Source: Anarhynchus alexandrinus
Lineage: Eukaryota > Chordata > Aves > Charadriiformes > Charadriidae
Assembly: GCA_008711295.1 (NCBI GenBank)
Contig: VUYV01000125.1
Location: 2,109,812 to 2,173,811, forward strand
Direction of reading: 5' to 3'
DNA length: 64,000 nt
The position numbers and the translations under genes are program-made. The notes below the pieces were generated by a model. It was not told where the DNA came from. It saw only the letters and a list, made by a program, of their open reading frames with translations, and searched no databases. Numbering within the stretch: position 1 is the first letter of the stretch; every line of letters starts with the position of its first letter. Below are positions 12,277 to 25,200 of this stretch, one piece after another.

Positions 12277-15200
12277 AAATACCAAGTCTTCAGAAGTAGA
12301 GGTGTGATCCGCAGTGTCTTTAATCATGCAAAGAGTTTTAAAAAAGAGGTACAAATCAAACAAAAGTAAATTATAGGGACAGAATTAGACAGCTATGGAG
12401 GGAGATTTGAGGGAACGATACAAATCCAAGTGGAGAAGATTTTATGAGTTTGTCATACATAACAAAACTTGAGTTTGAGCAATTTTAGCTATTACTCAAT
12501 ATGCTGTGCGTGTTATGAACTTGCTTACCAATTCACTGCTATATGTTATGTGGTTCGAATATGGTAGCAAAACTGATACAAAAGTTTAGATTAATTTCTG
12601 TTTGTTATTTACCACTTTACTTTTCTGTTCTCAATAATGTTAAGTATTTTCAGGCTTCTCAGAGAATGTCATTAGCATCATTAACAATGCTACTGTAGAA
12701 TACAAAGATTACTATTATATATATTAGGGGTTTTTTTTCTGAAATTTATTGCATTTGAATGTCGTCTTTCAGTTCATTCCTTGCAGCTTCAAGTGCCCTG
12801 ATTATAAGTCAGTTCAATCGTTCCTGTTCTAGAGGAATGAACCATCTTTCTCCTCTGAGCCTTTGCCTGCCACTTTTGTACCAATTCCACGCAGCAGCAA
12901 CAAGGTGATCCCTTATCTCCCAAGAATGCAAACAAACCCCCAATCAACCTCTATCATCTCTCTTCAAGTAGAACTTTAGTGTGTCCAGAACTTCACTGCG
13001 CCATAGTAAGAAGAGGTGCCACAAAACCTTAACATTAGTTTGATTTGCCCTTAATTTCCAGCAAGGATACTGATAGGAGGACTAATCCCTCTTACTTAGA
13101 AGGGAGACGTTGGAAAAGAGTATTTTTAAATTTATAGTTGAAACTCCTTCTCCAGTAAGTCCAAAGATCAAAGAAAAATATAAAAGAAAACCCTAAACAT
13201 GAAGAAGCAAGAGTGTGTGCATCTCTTCCTTTCTCATCTGTAGGAGAAGAAGAATTCTCAGAATTGGATCTGGATAGATCTAAGGAAGAAATTCAGGAAG
13301 GATTATTCCCCTAGGGGGTACATGTTTGTTTTTTAAAACAATGATTGAGTTATTTTAATACCCTGGATGTTCATCCTCATGTACAGCACAGGAAAAAAAG
13401 AATAAACAAACGAGGAAATATTTTCCACTCAGCAGCATTAAAAAAAATCTTTTATTCCTTTCTATGCAGATTTGGAAGACCTTGTCTCAGTAGAATAGGA
13501 ACACAGTAATAATAGAAAAATCCAAACTTTTATATGGAAAAAAAAAGAAGATTGTTTGAATTTAGCTTTAACCTCTTCAGTTAACCATGATACAGCCTGA
13601 AAGTAAATTCTTTCCCAGAGATTCAACTAGCAGATAGTTGTGCTTGCAAAAATATTACTATATCTAAGCGACAATTTCCATATCCTCTTTGATCCTAATT
13701 TCACACTGAACAGAAGATCTCGAGCAAAGCAATTTCCCTTCTTTAGGAAGGGAGACTTGAGCGTGTATTTTTATTTTATTTTATGTTTTCTCATGACTCC
13801 CTGTGCACAGTTGCGCTAGTCAGTCTGTTGCAGTCAGTTCAGTGTCCTGGAGGTCAAAGGGACCTCGGTATTTAGAAAATCATCCTGTTCTGAGTAGTGC
13901 CAAGCCTGACGTGTTGAGGCCAGCAGGAGAATCCAAAGTGGAACTGTTGTGTGCAGTTTCTAAATACTGAGTTGGAGAGCTATGAAATAAACAGTAGATG
14001 CAAACTGAGCTTTTTATTCCCTTTTTTTTCTAAGCTGTGAAGGAGTGGATAAATAACTTTTCTAATGAACAAAGCAAAAAGCAATAGATTTTGTGCTTTC
14101 TATTAAACTTTAGAGGTGGGTACATCAGTAAGAGGAGATAACCAAGTAGGATGCTTCTCTGGTCTCTTATGAACATCCAGCAACACACACAGCTTAAGGC
14201 TTGCCATGTCTAAGAACTGAGTAGTCAAGTGCAAGACAGTATCAGCAGTCTGATATAAATGTATGGTTCTTTGAATAAACTAAATGATAGACCTAAGGTA
14301 GTAATATCATATTATCAGTGTATTTCAGATGAGACATTCTCAGCTTTTCCTGCTTCTGTGGGCATTTCTAGATGTCTCCCTCCTCTGCAAAGGCAAGACC
14401 TACCTGAGTAGTAACAAAACTCTTGAAGTTTTCTCTTGCTACACTGGAGAGGGAAGTAAACTTCCAGTTATTCCTCAAATTATTGTTCTACAGCAGAAAA
14501 AAGCAGTGGTAAAGCAACATTTCGGTTACGTTGGTAGGACTGAAGTCTCAGTCATTAAATGAGGCGGCACTTACCCTGACTATAGGGCACAGATTAAAAT
14601 CTCTCCACACTAGTGTAGATTTATGTGTAAAAGCTGGTACTTATGAATGTTTTTAGAGCAAAGAGGTGGGGGTATCAAATAGATGAGCTTATATACATAT
14701 GCAGATACAAATTAAAAGCAGTGTGTAGTTTAACAGTACCAGTTTTACAGGAGTGAAGTAGAACTCTTCTACTTCGGAAAAGTCATACTGTTGTTTCTTT
14801 TACAATACTTAATTCATGGGGAGGTACATCTGTGTTGAATAACTGTTGATTCACATCCCTTTTGGGATACCTGGATTATACAAAAATTTATAAAGTCCTC
14901 TGTGAAGGTATTACTGGCATTCCCAGTGACACAATGGTTTCCAGTTTCAAAATTGGTGTCTTCGGGGTGTGTGATTTCCATTGTAATGCATGATCAGACT
15001 TTTAAATATCAACATCACTGTATTTCATATATTACAGAGCATATATTTGTCAGCATACATAATAAAGAGCACGAAGTATGATTCCATTTCTAAGATTTGT
15101 TTAATCAAAGAATGCAGAAATAAATCCAGACAGTAAAAAAAGGCAGTTAAAGTTGTGACTGGTCTTTCCGAGTAGGCTGGGTATAAGAGTTTTGTTATGT

Positions 15201-15759
15201 TCTTCATATGGCGAAACAGTAAAAGCCATAAAGGATGGTAAGTCACAAAGGAGGGTATTCAACTGTTGCTATGTGTTGTTTTCAGTTGTGTATGTTAATG
15301 AACTCCTTTTCCATCAGTAAACTGCTGGTGAGAGGCACATCAGCCACTTGCATCGATATCGTGCATACCTGTATTCTGTGTGATGATTAGCTATATGTTT
15401 TTTTAATGGGGTTTAATTTTTTCTGTCTAATATCCCCAGCACATTAGCTAAATGTAGTAGAAATACCACAGACAATTGTCGCTTGTTTAGCAGAGGAGAT
15501 AAACATGCCTAAGTTTCTACATACAGGCAATCCAGTTTGACTCCTTTTTTGACAGATTATCATGAAGCATTAAACCACTCAGTATACAAAATACAGAGGT
15601 AGAGGGAGGGCTTTCAGTTATTTCCTTTTATTCCTTCCCTTCCAATCCAGAAAGAAAAGATAATCTTCTAGCTAAAAAATACATGTATCCACATAGGTAT
15701 TTAAAGCGGGGAGAACTAAGGAAAATGCCCAACTTTAAGGCAGAATTCCTGTATGAAGA
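12277..15759 (+). other. SSBP2 intron, nothing recognised
   Basis: About 3.5 kb of AT-rich sequence without a recognised repeat. A 77-codon frame starts at 14329 (MRHSQLFLLLWAFLDVSLLC), whose N-terminus looks like a signal peptide. It has no recognised homologue, no clear splice context and no downstream polyadenylation support, so I treat it as chance. Confidence 0.65.
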
Positions 15760-15920
15760 TCATTTAATTTATCTGTCTCAGTTTCTCATCTGTAAAGTGG
15801 GTATAATTGTCCTTTTCTCAGATCTCCTGCCTCTATTTAAACTGTAAGTTATTTTTGGTAAGATTTTTTGTTTATACAATGTCTCCCATAATCAAATTCT
15901 GACTTGGCTGAGGCTTTTTT
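15760..15920 (+). mobile_element. Ancient MIR/CORE-SINE-like relic
   Basis: The core TCTGTCTCAGTTTCTCATCTGTAAAGTGGGTATAAT (about 15771-15806) follows the MIR-type consensus CTCAGTTTCCTCATCTGTAAAATGGGGATAAT closely. The downstream CTGTAAGTT...TTTATACAATGT text is compatible with an amniote SINE/LINE tail. It has no intact pol III boxes left. Such relics predate the bird-mammal split. Confidence 0.65.
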
Positions 15921-16399
15921 ATTAAAGCGCAAACGGTAAGTAATAATAGGCATGGGATCTCATTGCAAATTAAAAAAGCCCTAAGGCAGGCTGAAATTTA
16001 TTAGGCCCTGGAGGCAAAGATTGCCAGAGTATACAGGTTTTTGGCCATAATTTCAGATCTGGTGTACATTTGCATGTAGAAGTGAAAATTGAGGTGTGGC
16101 AGTTAGTTGAATAGCTCAAGCAATGCTTATTTTATTCAAATTTTACTTATTCCTTTACACAGGCGTTGTTAGCTGGTGGATTTAAAACCACTAGTTTTCA
16201 GATTTTCATCCCCAACTGAAAGAAACTAAATATGCTGCATAATCTGACATAAATCAAGAAAAGGATACTGATTTAACAACAGAGAGGGCGGAAGAGTCTG
16301 TGCAATCTTGTTTAAATTATAATAATACAGGACTTCAGTTAGTCAGAATTAAAGTGGTTGACTAGCATAAAACTTTAGGTATGTTATTTAGCACATTAA
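15921..16399 (+). other. SSBP2 intron, nothing recognised
   Basis: AT-rich unique sequence. No coding or repeat signal seen. Confidence 0.6.
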
Positions 16400-17170
16400 A
16401 GAACTTCTTCAGAACAGTTAGTCGGAGAGCCAGCATTATTCTCAATTTAATATTAAATAGCAAACTAAAGTTAATTTGAGATGGAAGGGATGAGCCACCA
16501 ATTTAATAATAGTTGCAGTATAATTAAATTCAACATCCTAGGGGGAGATAGAGAACCAAAAGGCAACACAGAAGGAGACTAAACTTTAGAGGAAGTGATT
16601 TCAATAAAGTGAGATAGTTAGTCAGAGAGACCCTGAGGTTAGAAATTAAAAAGAAAAAAAACGTAGACACATGGTCGGGATGTTACTTAAGAAAACACCA
16701 GCAGATTCTTAGAAGTCAGTGTGCCATTGAACAGAAAGGAGAGGTAAGATGGGATGCTTAACCATTGAAGTGTAAAATGTTTTTCAAACAAAAACACGTG
16801 GAAATTTGAAAATTTTTCATGAGGTAAATAGTAAGGAATGTAAATTTCAGCAAGCAGTGTTCAAGGGAATATTAGAAGGGTGAGAATGGGTTTTCAAGAT
16901 TATGTGGGCAAAAGTAGAAAACTAAACCAATTCTTTAAGTTTATTAAAAACAGCCTACAAAAGAATTAGGAGGGTTAGGAAAGCTAAACTGAGAAATATT
17001 CTATTGTTTAAAAATTAGGACTGACACATAAAAGACTTAACTGTCGTAACAAACTCTAACAATAGAGAAGAGGGTCTGGGCCATTGCAGGTACTTTGATG
17101 GCCACCTCCGTGCAATGTGTTGATATGCAATTGTGATCCAGAAAGCTGATGAAAGTTAAAAGCAGAAGGG
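16400..17170 (+). repeat. Possible very old LINE-like segment
   Basis: A purine-rich run with phrases such as CCTACAAAAGAATTAGGAGG and AAGAGGGTCTGGGCCATTGC recalls the upstream part of diverged CR1/L3-type elements, on the + strand. No open frame of useful length survives. The assignment is weak, and plain A-rich intron is an alternative. Confidence 0.3.
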
Positions 17171-18465
17171 AAGATTAAATAGGTCAGTCTGACTTGGTGG
17201 CTTTCTCAGGCTGTGAAGTGTCACCTGAGATCTCTCCATCAAGTCAAAAGCTAGCCACCGAAAAAGGGAGCCTGTGTTACTTCGGAGCAGCGGTCATCAG
17301 TACCTCCTCCCACCCCAGCCTCTGCTGCTTGGGTGAAACGGGAAGAACAAAAAGCATTAGCCAAACTTCTGTTCTTAATTGCTCCTGGACTCTGAACGGC
17401 AACCAACAGAAGCTGTTAAAGATGATATTTTATTATTACTGGTGCCACCGTGCAGGGTTACGAGTGTTGCAGGCACGTTGAGGGCAATGCAAGCAACCCC
17501 GTTCTCCCAAGGGCGAAAGAAGGAAAGAAGCAGAGGAAATAGGGCTCCAGTGCACACAAGCTTTTTTTTTTTTTTCCCTCAAAGTGGATAACTTTAAAAA
17601 AAAAGTCATGGTCTCACCTTAACGACTGCTAGCCAGTAGTAAGCTCATGACCTCTCTTGGTGAGTGAGTTCAGAGCTTAATAATCCTGACTTCTAGAAAA
17701 TAGCATTTAATGTTGAATACTTCTCAGTTTTGACAATGTGACTCTAACCTCCAGCTACTGGATCTTGTTATGCTCCAGGAAGACTGGTGAACCCTTTATG
17801 ATCAAAGATTTTCATGTATGTGAGTGCCTATATCCACAGACTGAATAATTTTAAACGTTCTCTAAGGTGGACCTTAGCGTCATAAATATTCGGTTCATAA
17901 CTTGTGTTGTTCAGCAGCTCAGTCACTTTTTATAATCGTCCTTGAGAAATTCCAGTAATTCCAGAGCTGAGTGCAGTATTCTAATTGTGGGCATACCGCT
18001 GTTTGGTTTGCACATTTATCACTAAAATTTGTAATCCTTCTTAATATATAAACAAATCTATATTAATATAATTACTGCATAAATTAATGTATATACATTT
18101 TTTTTAAAAAGTTTGTTTGACGAAACACACAATCTATGAAAAACACTGCTTAATTGTTGACGTGATGTATAAATCCAAAGCTCAAACTAACCAGCTTTTC
18201 TGATACAAGCATTTTTTATTTAACCTTCTCATGTTTTTTGCAGTGCTGCTGACTTTTGATGACTTATTTTGGTCTCAGCTTACAGTATTTGTGAAACTGG
18301 GATTTAAGGAAGTTTACTCCTTAGCTATCCAAAAAATACTCCTATTCCTCAGTTGGAAATTATGTATGATAACACAGGAAAATAAGCTTGTGTAAGACTT
18401 GCATAATAAACAGGGTGGAAAACAGTATGGAAAATTTTGTAACCTCTTTATGAAAAATGAGTGTT
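17171..18465 (+). other. SSBP2 intron, nothing firmly recognised
   Basis: A moderately GC-richer patch (about 17190-17540) carries overlapping frames of 60-95 codons in several phases, none resembling a known family. A T-run follows at about 17563. The remainder is AT-rich, including AATATATAAACAAATC-type sequence near 18045-18105. Confidence 0.6.
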
Positions 18466-18600
18466 ATGGCCTCATCTGGCTTCTGTGTGCAATAATGGTC
18501 ACCTCACCCAAAAAAAAGGATACTTCTGCATGAACAGCAAGAAAGATGACAAGAGTGGTGAAGGACACAGAAACTGAATAAGTGACACTGAAGAAATTTG
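18466..18600 (+). mobile_element. Old CR1-like LINE fragment, + strand
   Basis: GGCCTCATCTGGCTTCTGTG then TGGTCACCTCACCC followed by AAAAAAAGGATACTT match the CR1 ORF2 region that encodes the ...RPHLEY.VQFWSPH... segment, with many changes. Only about 130 bp can be aligned by eye. It is clearly older than the copies at 11.7 and 31.2 kb. Confidence 0.65.
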
Positions 18601-21255
18601 AGCTAATTATAGACGTAGTTTGATTTCCCTTCTCAACTCATGCTTTGTGCAAAATTGTCCTATTGCTCTGTTTTGGTTTAGAGAACCAATAGAAGGACCA
18701 CTTTGCTTGCAGAAATAATAGCTATGTGAAAAAATATTATTTGTGTCATAACTAGAATTAAACTTTTCAAAAAAATCGAAATTAAGTGGTTAAAATGAAG
18801 ATTTATTCGTGGTTACCAGAGTGTTTTCACCTTCTCAGTACTTAATGATAAGAAAGAGAACCAGTCCTTTGGGTTCAAAGGGTATAAATTTGTGGGCGTA
18901 GAGGTGGGACGAACATGAAGTTGGTCATAAATTATAATCAGCGGATCTGGATGAGAGAGGCTGCGGCTTTATAGGAGTGGAGCAATGCAAGAATCAATGT
19001 TTATCGATTAAAACTGATGATTTTCAAGGCTGGTCACAACAAAAGAAGTACTGAACAAAATTAAAAAGTTGTGAAGGGAGAACTGATAAAAGGGAAAAAT
19101 TTCTCACCTTGTCTGTTTAGGCTGTGGGATGCTCTGAAGTTTAAAGAGTGAAAGTTAGAGTGCAGGATGTCAGAAGGGGGCTGACATTTTCGAGGATAAT
19201 AACAACATCCAGAATTATTGTTATAAAAATATTAGAAAGTTATGTTTAAATCTGGTATTTCAGAGGTGAGGCAAACATCTAACATTAGAAAACCGGAAAG
19301 AAGTACAATGCCACGATCAACTCACCTCACCTCAGCTTTCAGCTTGCTTTCGAGGTTTTTGTCCCCTTCTAGAGGGAGGATAGGGTTCTAGGAGGGTCTC
19401 GTGTCCATTCTATTTCCCCAGCAGTATTGGTAGTCAGCAAAAGGCCAACATCTGGCTGAATACTGGGTTTTTTTACAATCACAGTGTTGAAAGCTTTTTG
19501 TCTATGTGTTGAAGTACTCGCTGTGTCTTGGTCGAGCTCTTGAAATGGCACTGCTCAGTTGTAAGTGATGAAAATGTTATTTTAACCAGGTGGGTCTCCT
19601 CTCTCCTCTCCTGTTTTCTCTCATTTTACAAAGACTTATTTCTCCTTTTCCTTGTTCTCCCTACTTGTGGCTCGACCCTCTGTCACGGCCACGCTTTCTG
19701 TTATTTCTTTATCTCCAGTCAGCTGCATCTCTCCTTGATCGTAGTCCTGTAGCTTACCATCATCTTATTCCTCAGATGCATATCAGGCATCTGATACACC
19801 ACAAAATCTTTTTTTGGCTAATGCCTTTCAACCACATGTCTAAGACAATGTCGTAAGTACTTTGCTGCTTTATTAATTTTTCAGAACTACAGAGGTTTTT
19901 TTTTAAAAGGACTTGGAATATGGCACTTTCAACAGATGCAGTGGAGAGCACGTATGGTTTGTACTACCATTATTAAACTTAAAATTTAAAAAAACCCTGA
20001 ATCTAATAACAGGCGTTCTGTTAATGTTATCTAAAATTGGTTGTACATTAGCTTTGTGTATTGGGGAAGCATAAAGGACTTACTTTAAGATGTGGTATGA
20101 CTTCGCTTGTTTTATATCAGTTCAGTTTGTTGGGTTATGATCGTTACAGTTTATTTGTGTGGAAAAGTACAGTTTTCAAACTCGCTATTGTAGGTTTAAA
20201 TTACCAGAGATATTTTATAGTGCAGTGAGCTCTCACTTACAAAAGCAATCTTCTATTTCTTTTTAAAAAGTGGTAAAAAATAATGTAATAATTTTAAATA
20301 CGTACATACCATTGTATCAAATAATAGATATGAATTTCAAGGTCAGATTCAATATGTTTCGGTTGAGAATATTTCTGTTATTGGCATCTTAATTCATAAA
20401 CATGTGAGGGCTTATTTGATAGTATAATACACTTTCTGTTTATGATAATTATCAGTACAGTTTTATTGAAGCAAACTTTAAAGGAAAATGTTGTTTAATT
20501 ACATGCTAGTATTCACCACCATTGCTGTCAATTGAGATTACTTTGACTATGGAAATAGTTTTTAAAAGTGGAGAAATATTTCATTCTGAAAAAAGCATGG
20601 TGATGAAAGAATGTACCTTTTTAATTTCAAGATACACATTGTAATTTATTTTGATTTTTTTTCCCTGTGCTATTAGATTTTATTTCATTAAAATATTTCA
20701 CGGTCATGCCATATCAAACCCTGTTACAATTCGAAATCCTAAAAATTTAGGTTTTACCTTTTCGAATAAATAGTATCCGACCTACCTATGCTATAATGAT
20801 TCAATAACACACACAAGTGACATCTGTCTGTTATGTTTCAACAAGTATGAATGCAAATGTTAGATTGATATCTAACACACATATGGGAAGCACATTCCCC
20901 TTCTTTCAAAACTAAGATTTCTGATACGGCTGTTACAAATTTTCTTCCTTCCAACTTTCCTGCACATACCCTTATTGATAACATCAAGTGCTTTTTGGAG
21001 CATTTGTATTTAACACAGAACCAACTTTGTCTTGGGTTTGTGTTTTCCAGACAGGATGCTGAACAGTTATTCCAAATAGTACATTTGATATGGGAAATAA
21101 ATACACAATGAGTTAGATTTTGACTATTAGATGTTACAGATCTTTTTTAAAAACGAGAGTAATTTTGCTGCTTATAGGCTAGGGGTGTAATTGATTGGAT
21201 TTTGAATGGTGAAGGTGGAGGTTAATTTTCTAGAAACTGTACATGCAGTGCTTGA
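18601..21255 (+). other. SSBP2 intron, nothing recognised
   Basis: AT-rich sequence, partly C/T-rich on the + strand around 19590-19750. Short frames only. No repeat family recognised. Confidence 0.65.
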
Positions 21256-21420
21256 TGGTGGTGGTGGCTTAGCGGAGTAAATTATTAATGGTTAGAGGGC
21301 TTGAGTACGCTCGGAGTTCAAGCCTGCCTGTGTACACACAACGGGATGCTCTTCTGTGGGGAGCCTAAACTAAGAGAAGGTGTGGAAAGCTTCTGATACC
21401 AGAGTACAGGCATCTAATTT
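21256..21420 (+). repeat. tRNA-like (pol III type 2 promoter) relic, possible SINE
   Basis: TGGCTTAGCGGA (near 21265) fits an A box (TRGYNNANNNGG), and AGTTCAAGCC (near 21315) fits a B box (GTTCRANNC). They are about 50 bp apart, with GGTTAGAGGGCTTGAG in between that resembles a tRNA D-arm/anticodon region. I could not fold a full cloverleaf or find a clean anticodon arm, so it is not a tRNA gene. A decayed tRNA-derived SINE head or tRNA pseudogene is the best reading. Chance matches to both boxes remain possible. Confidence 0.4.
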
Positions 21421-22197
21421 TAGCACAAGATTCATTTTTAGCACCCGCTGTAGAAAAGTAAACTTTCGAATTTTACTGTGATGCAATTTTGCCTTTAAAC
21501 CCTTCATTGCTGAGTTGCTCGTGCCAACAGTTGATATCTCTTAAAACTTATCTTTTATAAAGATAAAATATGATAATATTTTTGTATCAAAGTCATTCCT
21601 TGACATGCTAATTCGTATACAGCAGTGCACCAGATTTTTCTTCACTGTCCAAAGAAGTGTCTGATCATTTTTATGAAAATGTTCATATTTCAAGATGGTT
21701 TTGCATTTTAAAATATTCTTTTATATTTAATACTTGCAGCTTGCTTTGAATGGAAACGAAATAGTGAGATTTCTAGTCAGGGGAAGGGCTTATTTTGTTT
21801 TTCTTTAAGGCAGTAGTCATGCACAGACCCTTTGCATAATTACAATACAATACTAAGGTAACTGCAGACAGTGCAGGAGAGAAAGAAAACATGCTTGATT
21901 TGGTTGTTGTGATCATTTATGGGAAATTTTACTGTAGTGGAGGGTCGAGTACTTTAGTTCACCGGGATTTTATGTCAGGAATTTTTGCTGTTGCTAATCA
22001 TTTACACATTGTCCAGTAATTTTGGAATTTTTCTTTTTTTCAGAAGAAGAAAAGTAAGCATCATTTTATGATTTGTGTCTTAACTTTGAGAAAGAAGGAA
22101 TAATTTATTTAATGGAGTTTATTTTCTGTTATTATGTAAAATACTCATATTTAATGTAGAATCAATTTGTTACTGGGATTTCCAGCATTAGACATAA
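21421..22197 (+). other. SSBP2 intron, nothing recognised
   Basis: AT-rich unique sequence with no coding or repeat signal that I can support. Confidence 0.65.
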
Positions 22198-22228
<31 letters not shown>

Positions 22229-22260
22229 AAAAAAAATAAATTTTTTTTTTTTATTTTTNA
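22198..22260 (+). repeat. T/A homopolymer tract with an undetermined base
   Basis: T27 (22198-22224), then ATAAAAAAAAAATAAA, T12, A and T5, followed by the only N of the window at 22259. The complementary A and T runs can fold back. The N and the run lengths mark a sequencing or assembly weak point, so lengths here should not be trusted. Confidence 0.95.
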
Positions 22261-25200
22261 TGTTCTCTGAATCTTGGAATCTCACTGTTCTTAAGTGACC
22301 CCCTTTCTCTGAAATTGAATTTTTCTGCTTCTCTATTACATGCCTAGAAAACCTTTTGTTGTAAAATACCTTTCACTGACCTGCACCACAAGCAATCACC
22401 CTAAAATGACCAGATGCCATCTCAGCATTGTGGATGAAATGTGACGTCAAGATAAATGCTTGTCTATTGTTGAACATGATTGCCTTTTCCCCTTTTTTTT
22501 TTTTTTCCAGTTTTGTTCAAGTACAGTTTGTTCTTGTGGGTCCTTGTGACCAAGCAGAGGTTTTCGCAGACCAAAATAATAAGCTCTCCTACGCACAGGT
22601 CTGCTGCAGTTGCATGGGGTCATGACAATAAGCAAGTAGTTTCAGTGTAGTTAAGTTTCAGGCGTTTTTTCGTCACTCGGTGCAGTTTATATTTCGTTGC
22701 ACACTACTTGAGGAGGTATCAGCCAGCTTTTGCAGGTTTGTCGGTAGTGGGCTGCTCGCCAAGGCAGTAGAGGGATCGCGTGACCCACGCCTCTCTGCAG
22801 CGCCTTAATGCAATTAACATGTTGTGTGGCTTTATCGACTGAATATACGCAGCTGTAGATTTTAAAAATATGTACGTGACTGTACATGTTTATCAGATCA
22901 TGAATGTTCAAAATTAAGTAGGAGAAGATTTATATGCATTATGTAAATACAAAGCTGGAACAACACTTTCTTAAACAATAAAGCCAGAGGATTGGCATCT
23001 TACAGTTCCTAATCGAAAAATACTTGCATTGTCCACTCAACGTATGGTTTCAGAAAGAGGTAATGTGTTAGAAAGGGTTGGATGTGGGGCTGGGATTTCT
23101 GGGATTCCCTTTCTGTGTTTTCACAGTGTCCCAGGTGGGATCTCACCATCCTTTCTGGATTGACAGCAGTGTTTTCCTAAGCTTACCAAAAGTGCTTAAA
23201 ATTTTAGATTTATGTTTGCTTTCATGATCTCATAGTCATTATTTATTAGTGTGTATTTATCTTGCTACAGATGCAAAACTGATTTATTTTTTTTTAAATT
23301 ACATTCTATTAATTTGTAGGTGTGCTATTCATCTAGTTTACACTTGTTATATTTAATCCCTTTGAGGGTCGTCCCATCCACCTCTTTCCTCACCAGTGAC
23401 ACTCTGATCCTTCTCTTCACTGCTGAGACCTTCCAACTTCATGAAACTGCCAAATTTTATTGGTGCTCTGCTACTACTACATGATGTCCATAAATGCCAT
23501 ATGAGGCTGTGTATTCACAGAGATGGGCTTTAGATCGTGTTTATGCACATGCGTACTGTAAACCACGATGCAGAAATTCTGCCGATTTTCCTGTTTATAT
23601 TTCTTCATACGCCGACAGTGCTTTTCATAGTGGGAAATAATAATATCACTTCCCACTTTTGTGCTGCCTCTCCTGACTTTCAATTTCCCTGTGTTTTCAA
23701 GTGTTCGGTAAAGGGTTTGCACAGGTCATCTCTAATTGAGCTAACATGGGCTCGACCTCCTTAGTTCATGGGTAAGCTTGGGTAGGGAGAGGTGTTACAC
23801 TTATTTAAACTTTTTTTTTTTTTTAGTTATTTGGAAAATTAATTTTTGACTTACAGATTCACATTTTGTGAGTAGATAAAATATTTAGTATTTTCCCAAG
23901 CTGAAAGAAAGGTATCATGAATAGAAGGGGAGAATGTAATTCTGACGGAGGCAATGCTTAGGGCTTTGTCTCTACAGGTTCACGGAATCGGCAACGATTC
24001 CTCATGGTGACTTACTGCTCCTCTTCTGCTTTGGGGAGGGGAGCATTACTCCCCAGTGTGACAAAGACAAAAATATAATTAAAAGTGTTTGATGGCTGAT
24101 TGCAGTGAAATTCCTGTTAGAATGTAAATTTTTCTTTCTCTAAAATTGCTCACATCGTCCTCCTTTAAAATTCTTAGCCATAATACAGACTGGCTCCTTA
24201 GTATCTCAGTAAATACTATACTTCAAAGCATGTGTAGTTTATTTTATTCAGAAAATAATTCATTTTATGTACTAGGGGAATCTGAACAGTATGGCATTAA
24301 TAATCTATGTATTTAGATCTGTTGCCAGGAAAAAAGTTTGTTATTATTGTGGATGTTATTTTTAATTCAGTATTGCCTAATATTTACATATAAGAACAAA
24401 ATAAAGGTGCCATATGTAATTCATTTATTTCTTAGTCTTACTAAAATTGTAACATTTGCAGGTTCTGACATCTGTCCATCTGTCTGCATGTTTATATTGA
24501 GCTTAACTCTACCTACATTGAACTCTACCCGTATTTAACCTACTCTACCTACCTTTGTCCACCTAGCAATTTTCACTCAAGGTAGATTTTACTGCAAAAT
24601 CAAGAGGTGAAATCTTAGGCAGGCTGACATCAAAACTTCTGTTTACTTCTGTGAGGCCAGAATTTGCAATGATTTTCTACTGAATTCTTACATCCCTGTT
24701 TTTATGTAATAAGTCCTTAAAAAATCTAATAAGATAGGGTTTTGAAGCTCTTCCTTTACAATAAATTTTCATGTTGGAGCTGTTTAATCAGTTCCTTTTA
24801 TTTAATGATGTAAAAACTAAAAAAGCACAAACGTGCCTTTGAAGATGATAAAAAGAAAGTTCCACTTAATGCTTGCAGATTGTGGGAGGTGTAATGGCTA
24901 GTGAGATCCCAGTGTCAGATCAGCTGCACTGACAATAGCTGTCGGGGAACGGCTGCCAAAATTGACATATGGTACGACAAGAGGAATCATTACAGACTAT
25001 TAAAGCTTCTTGGGAGCATAACCGTTGGAGATTTTTGTGTGCACTTGGTTTTTCTGGATAGTTTTTGTTTTTAACTTACACAACTTCTGTAGTCCAAATC
25101 TGTTTTTCCTCTGCGTACAATAATCAGTAATTTTATTTCTTTAGGTTTCGTAAAAGAAAATAAGATACCTTGGTTCAACAGTAAGTTTCCTTAAGAAACC

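Noticed and set aside
14329..14562. 77-codon ORF with a signal-peptide-like N-terminus
   Set aside because: A hydrophobic start alone is weak evidence; no homology, splice sites or polyadenylation context were seen.
21241..21420. Functional tRNA gene
   Set aside because: A- and B-box matches exist but no cloverleaf, acceptor stem or terminator T-run in the right place could be identified.
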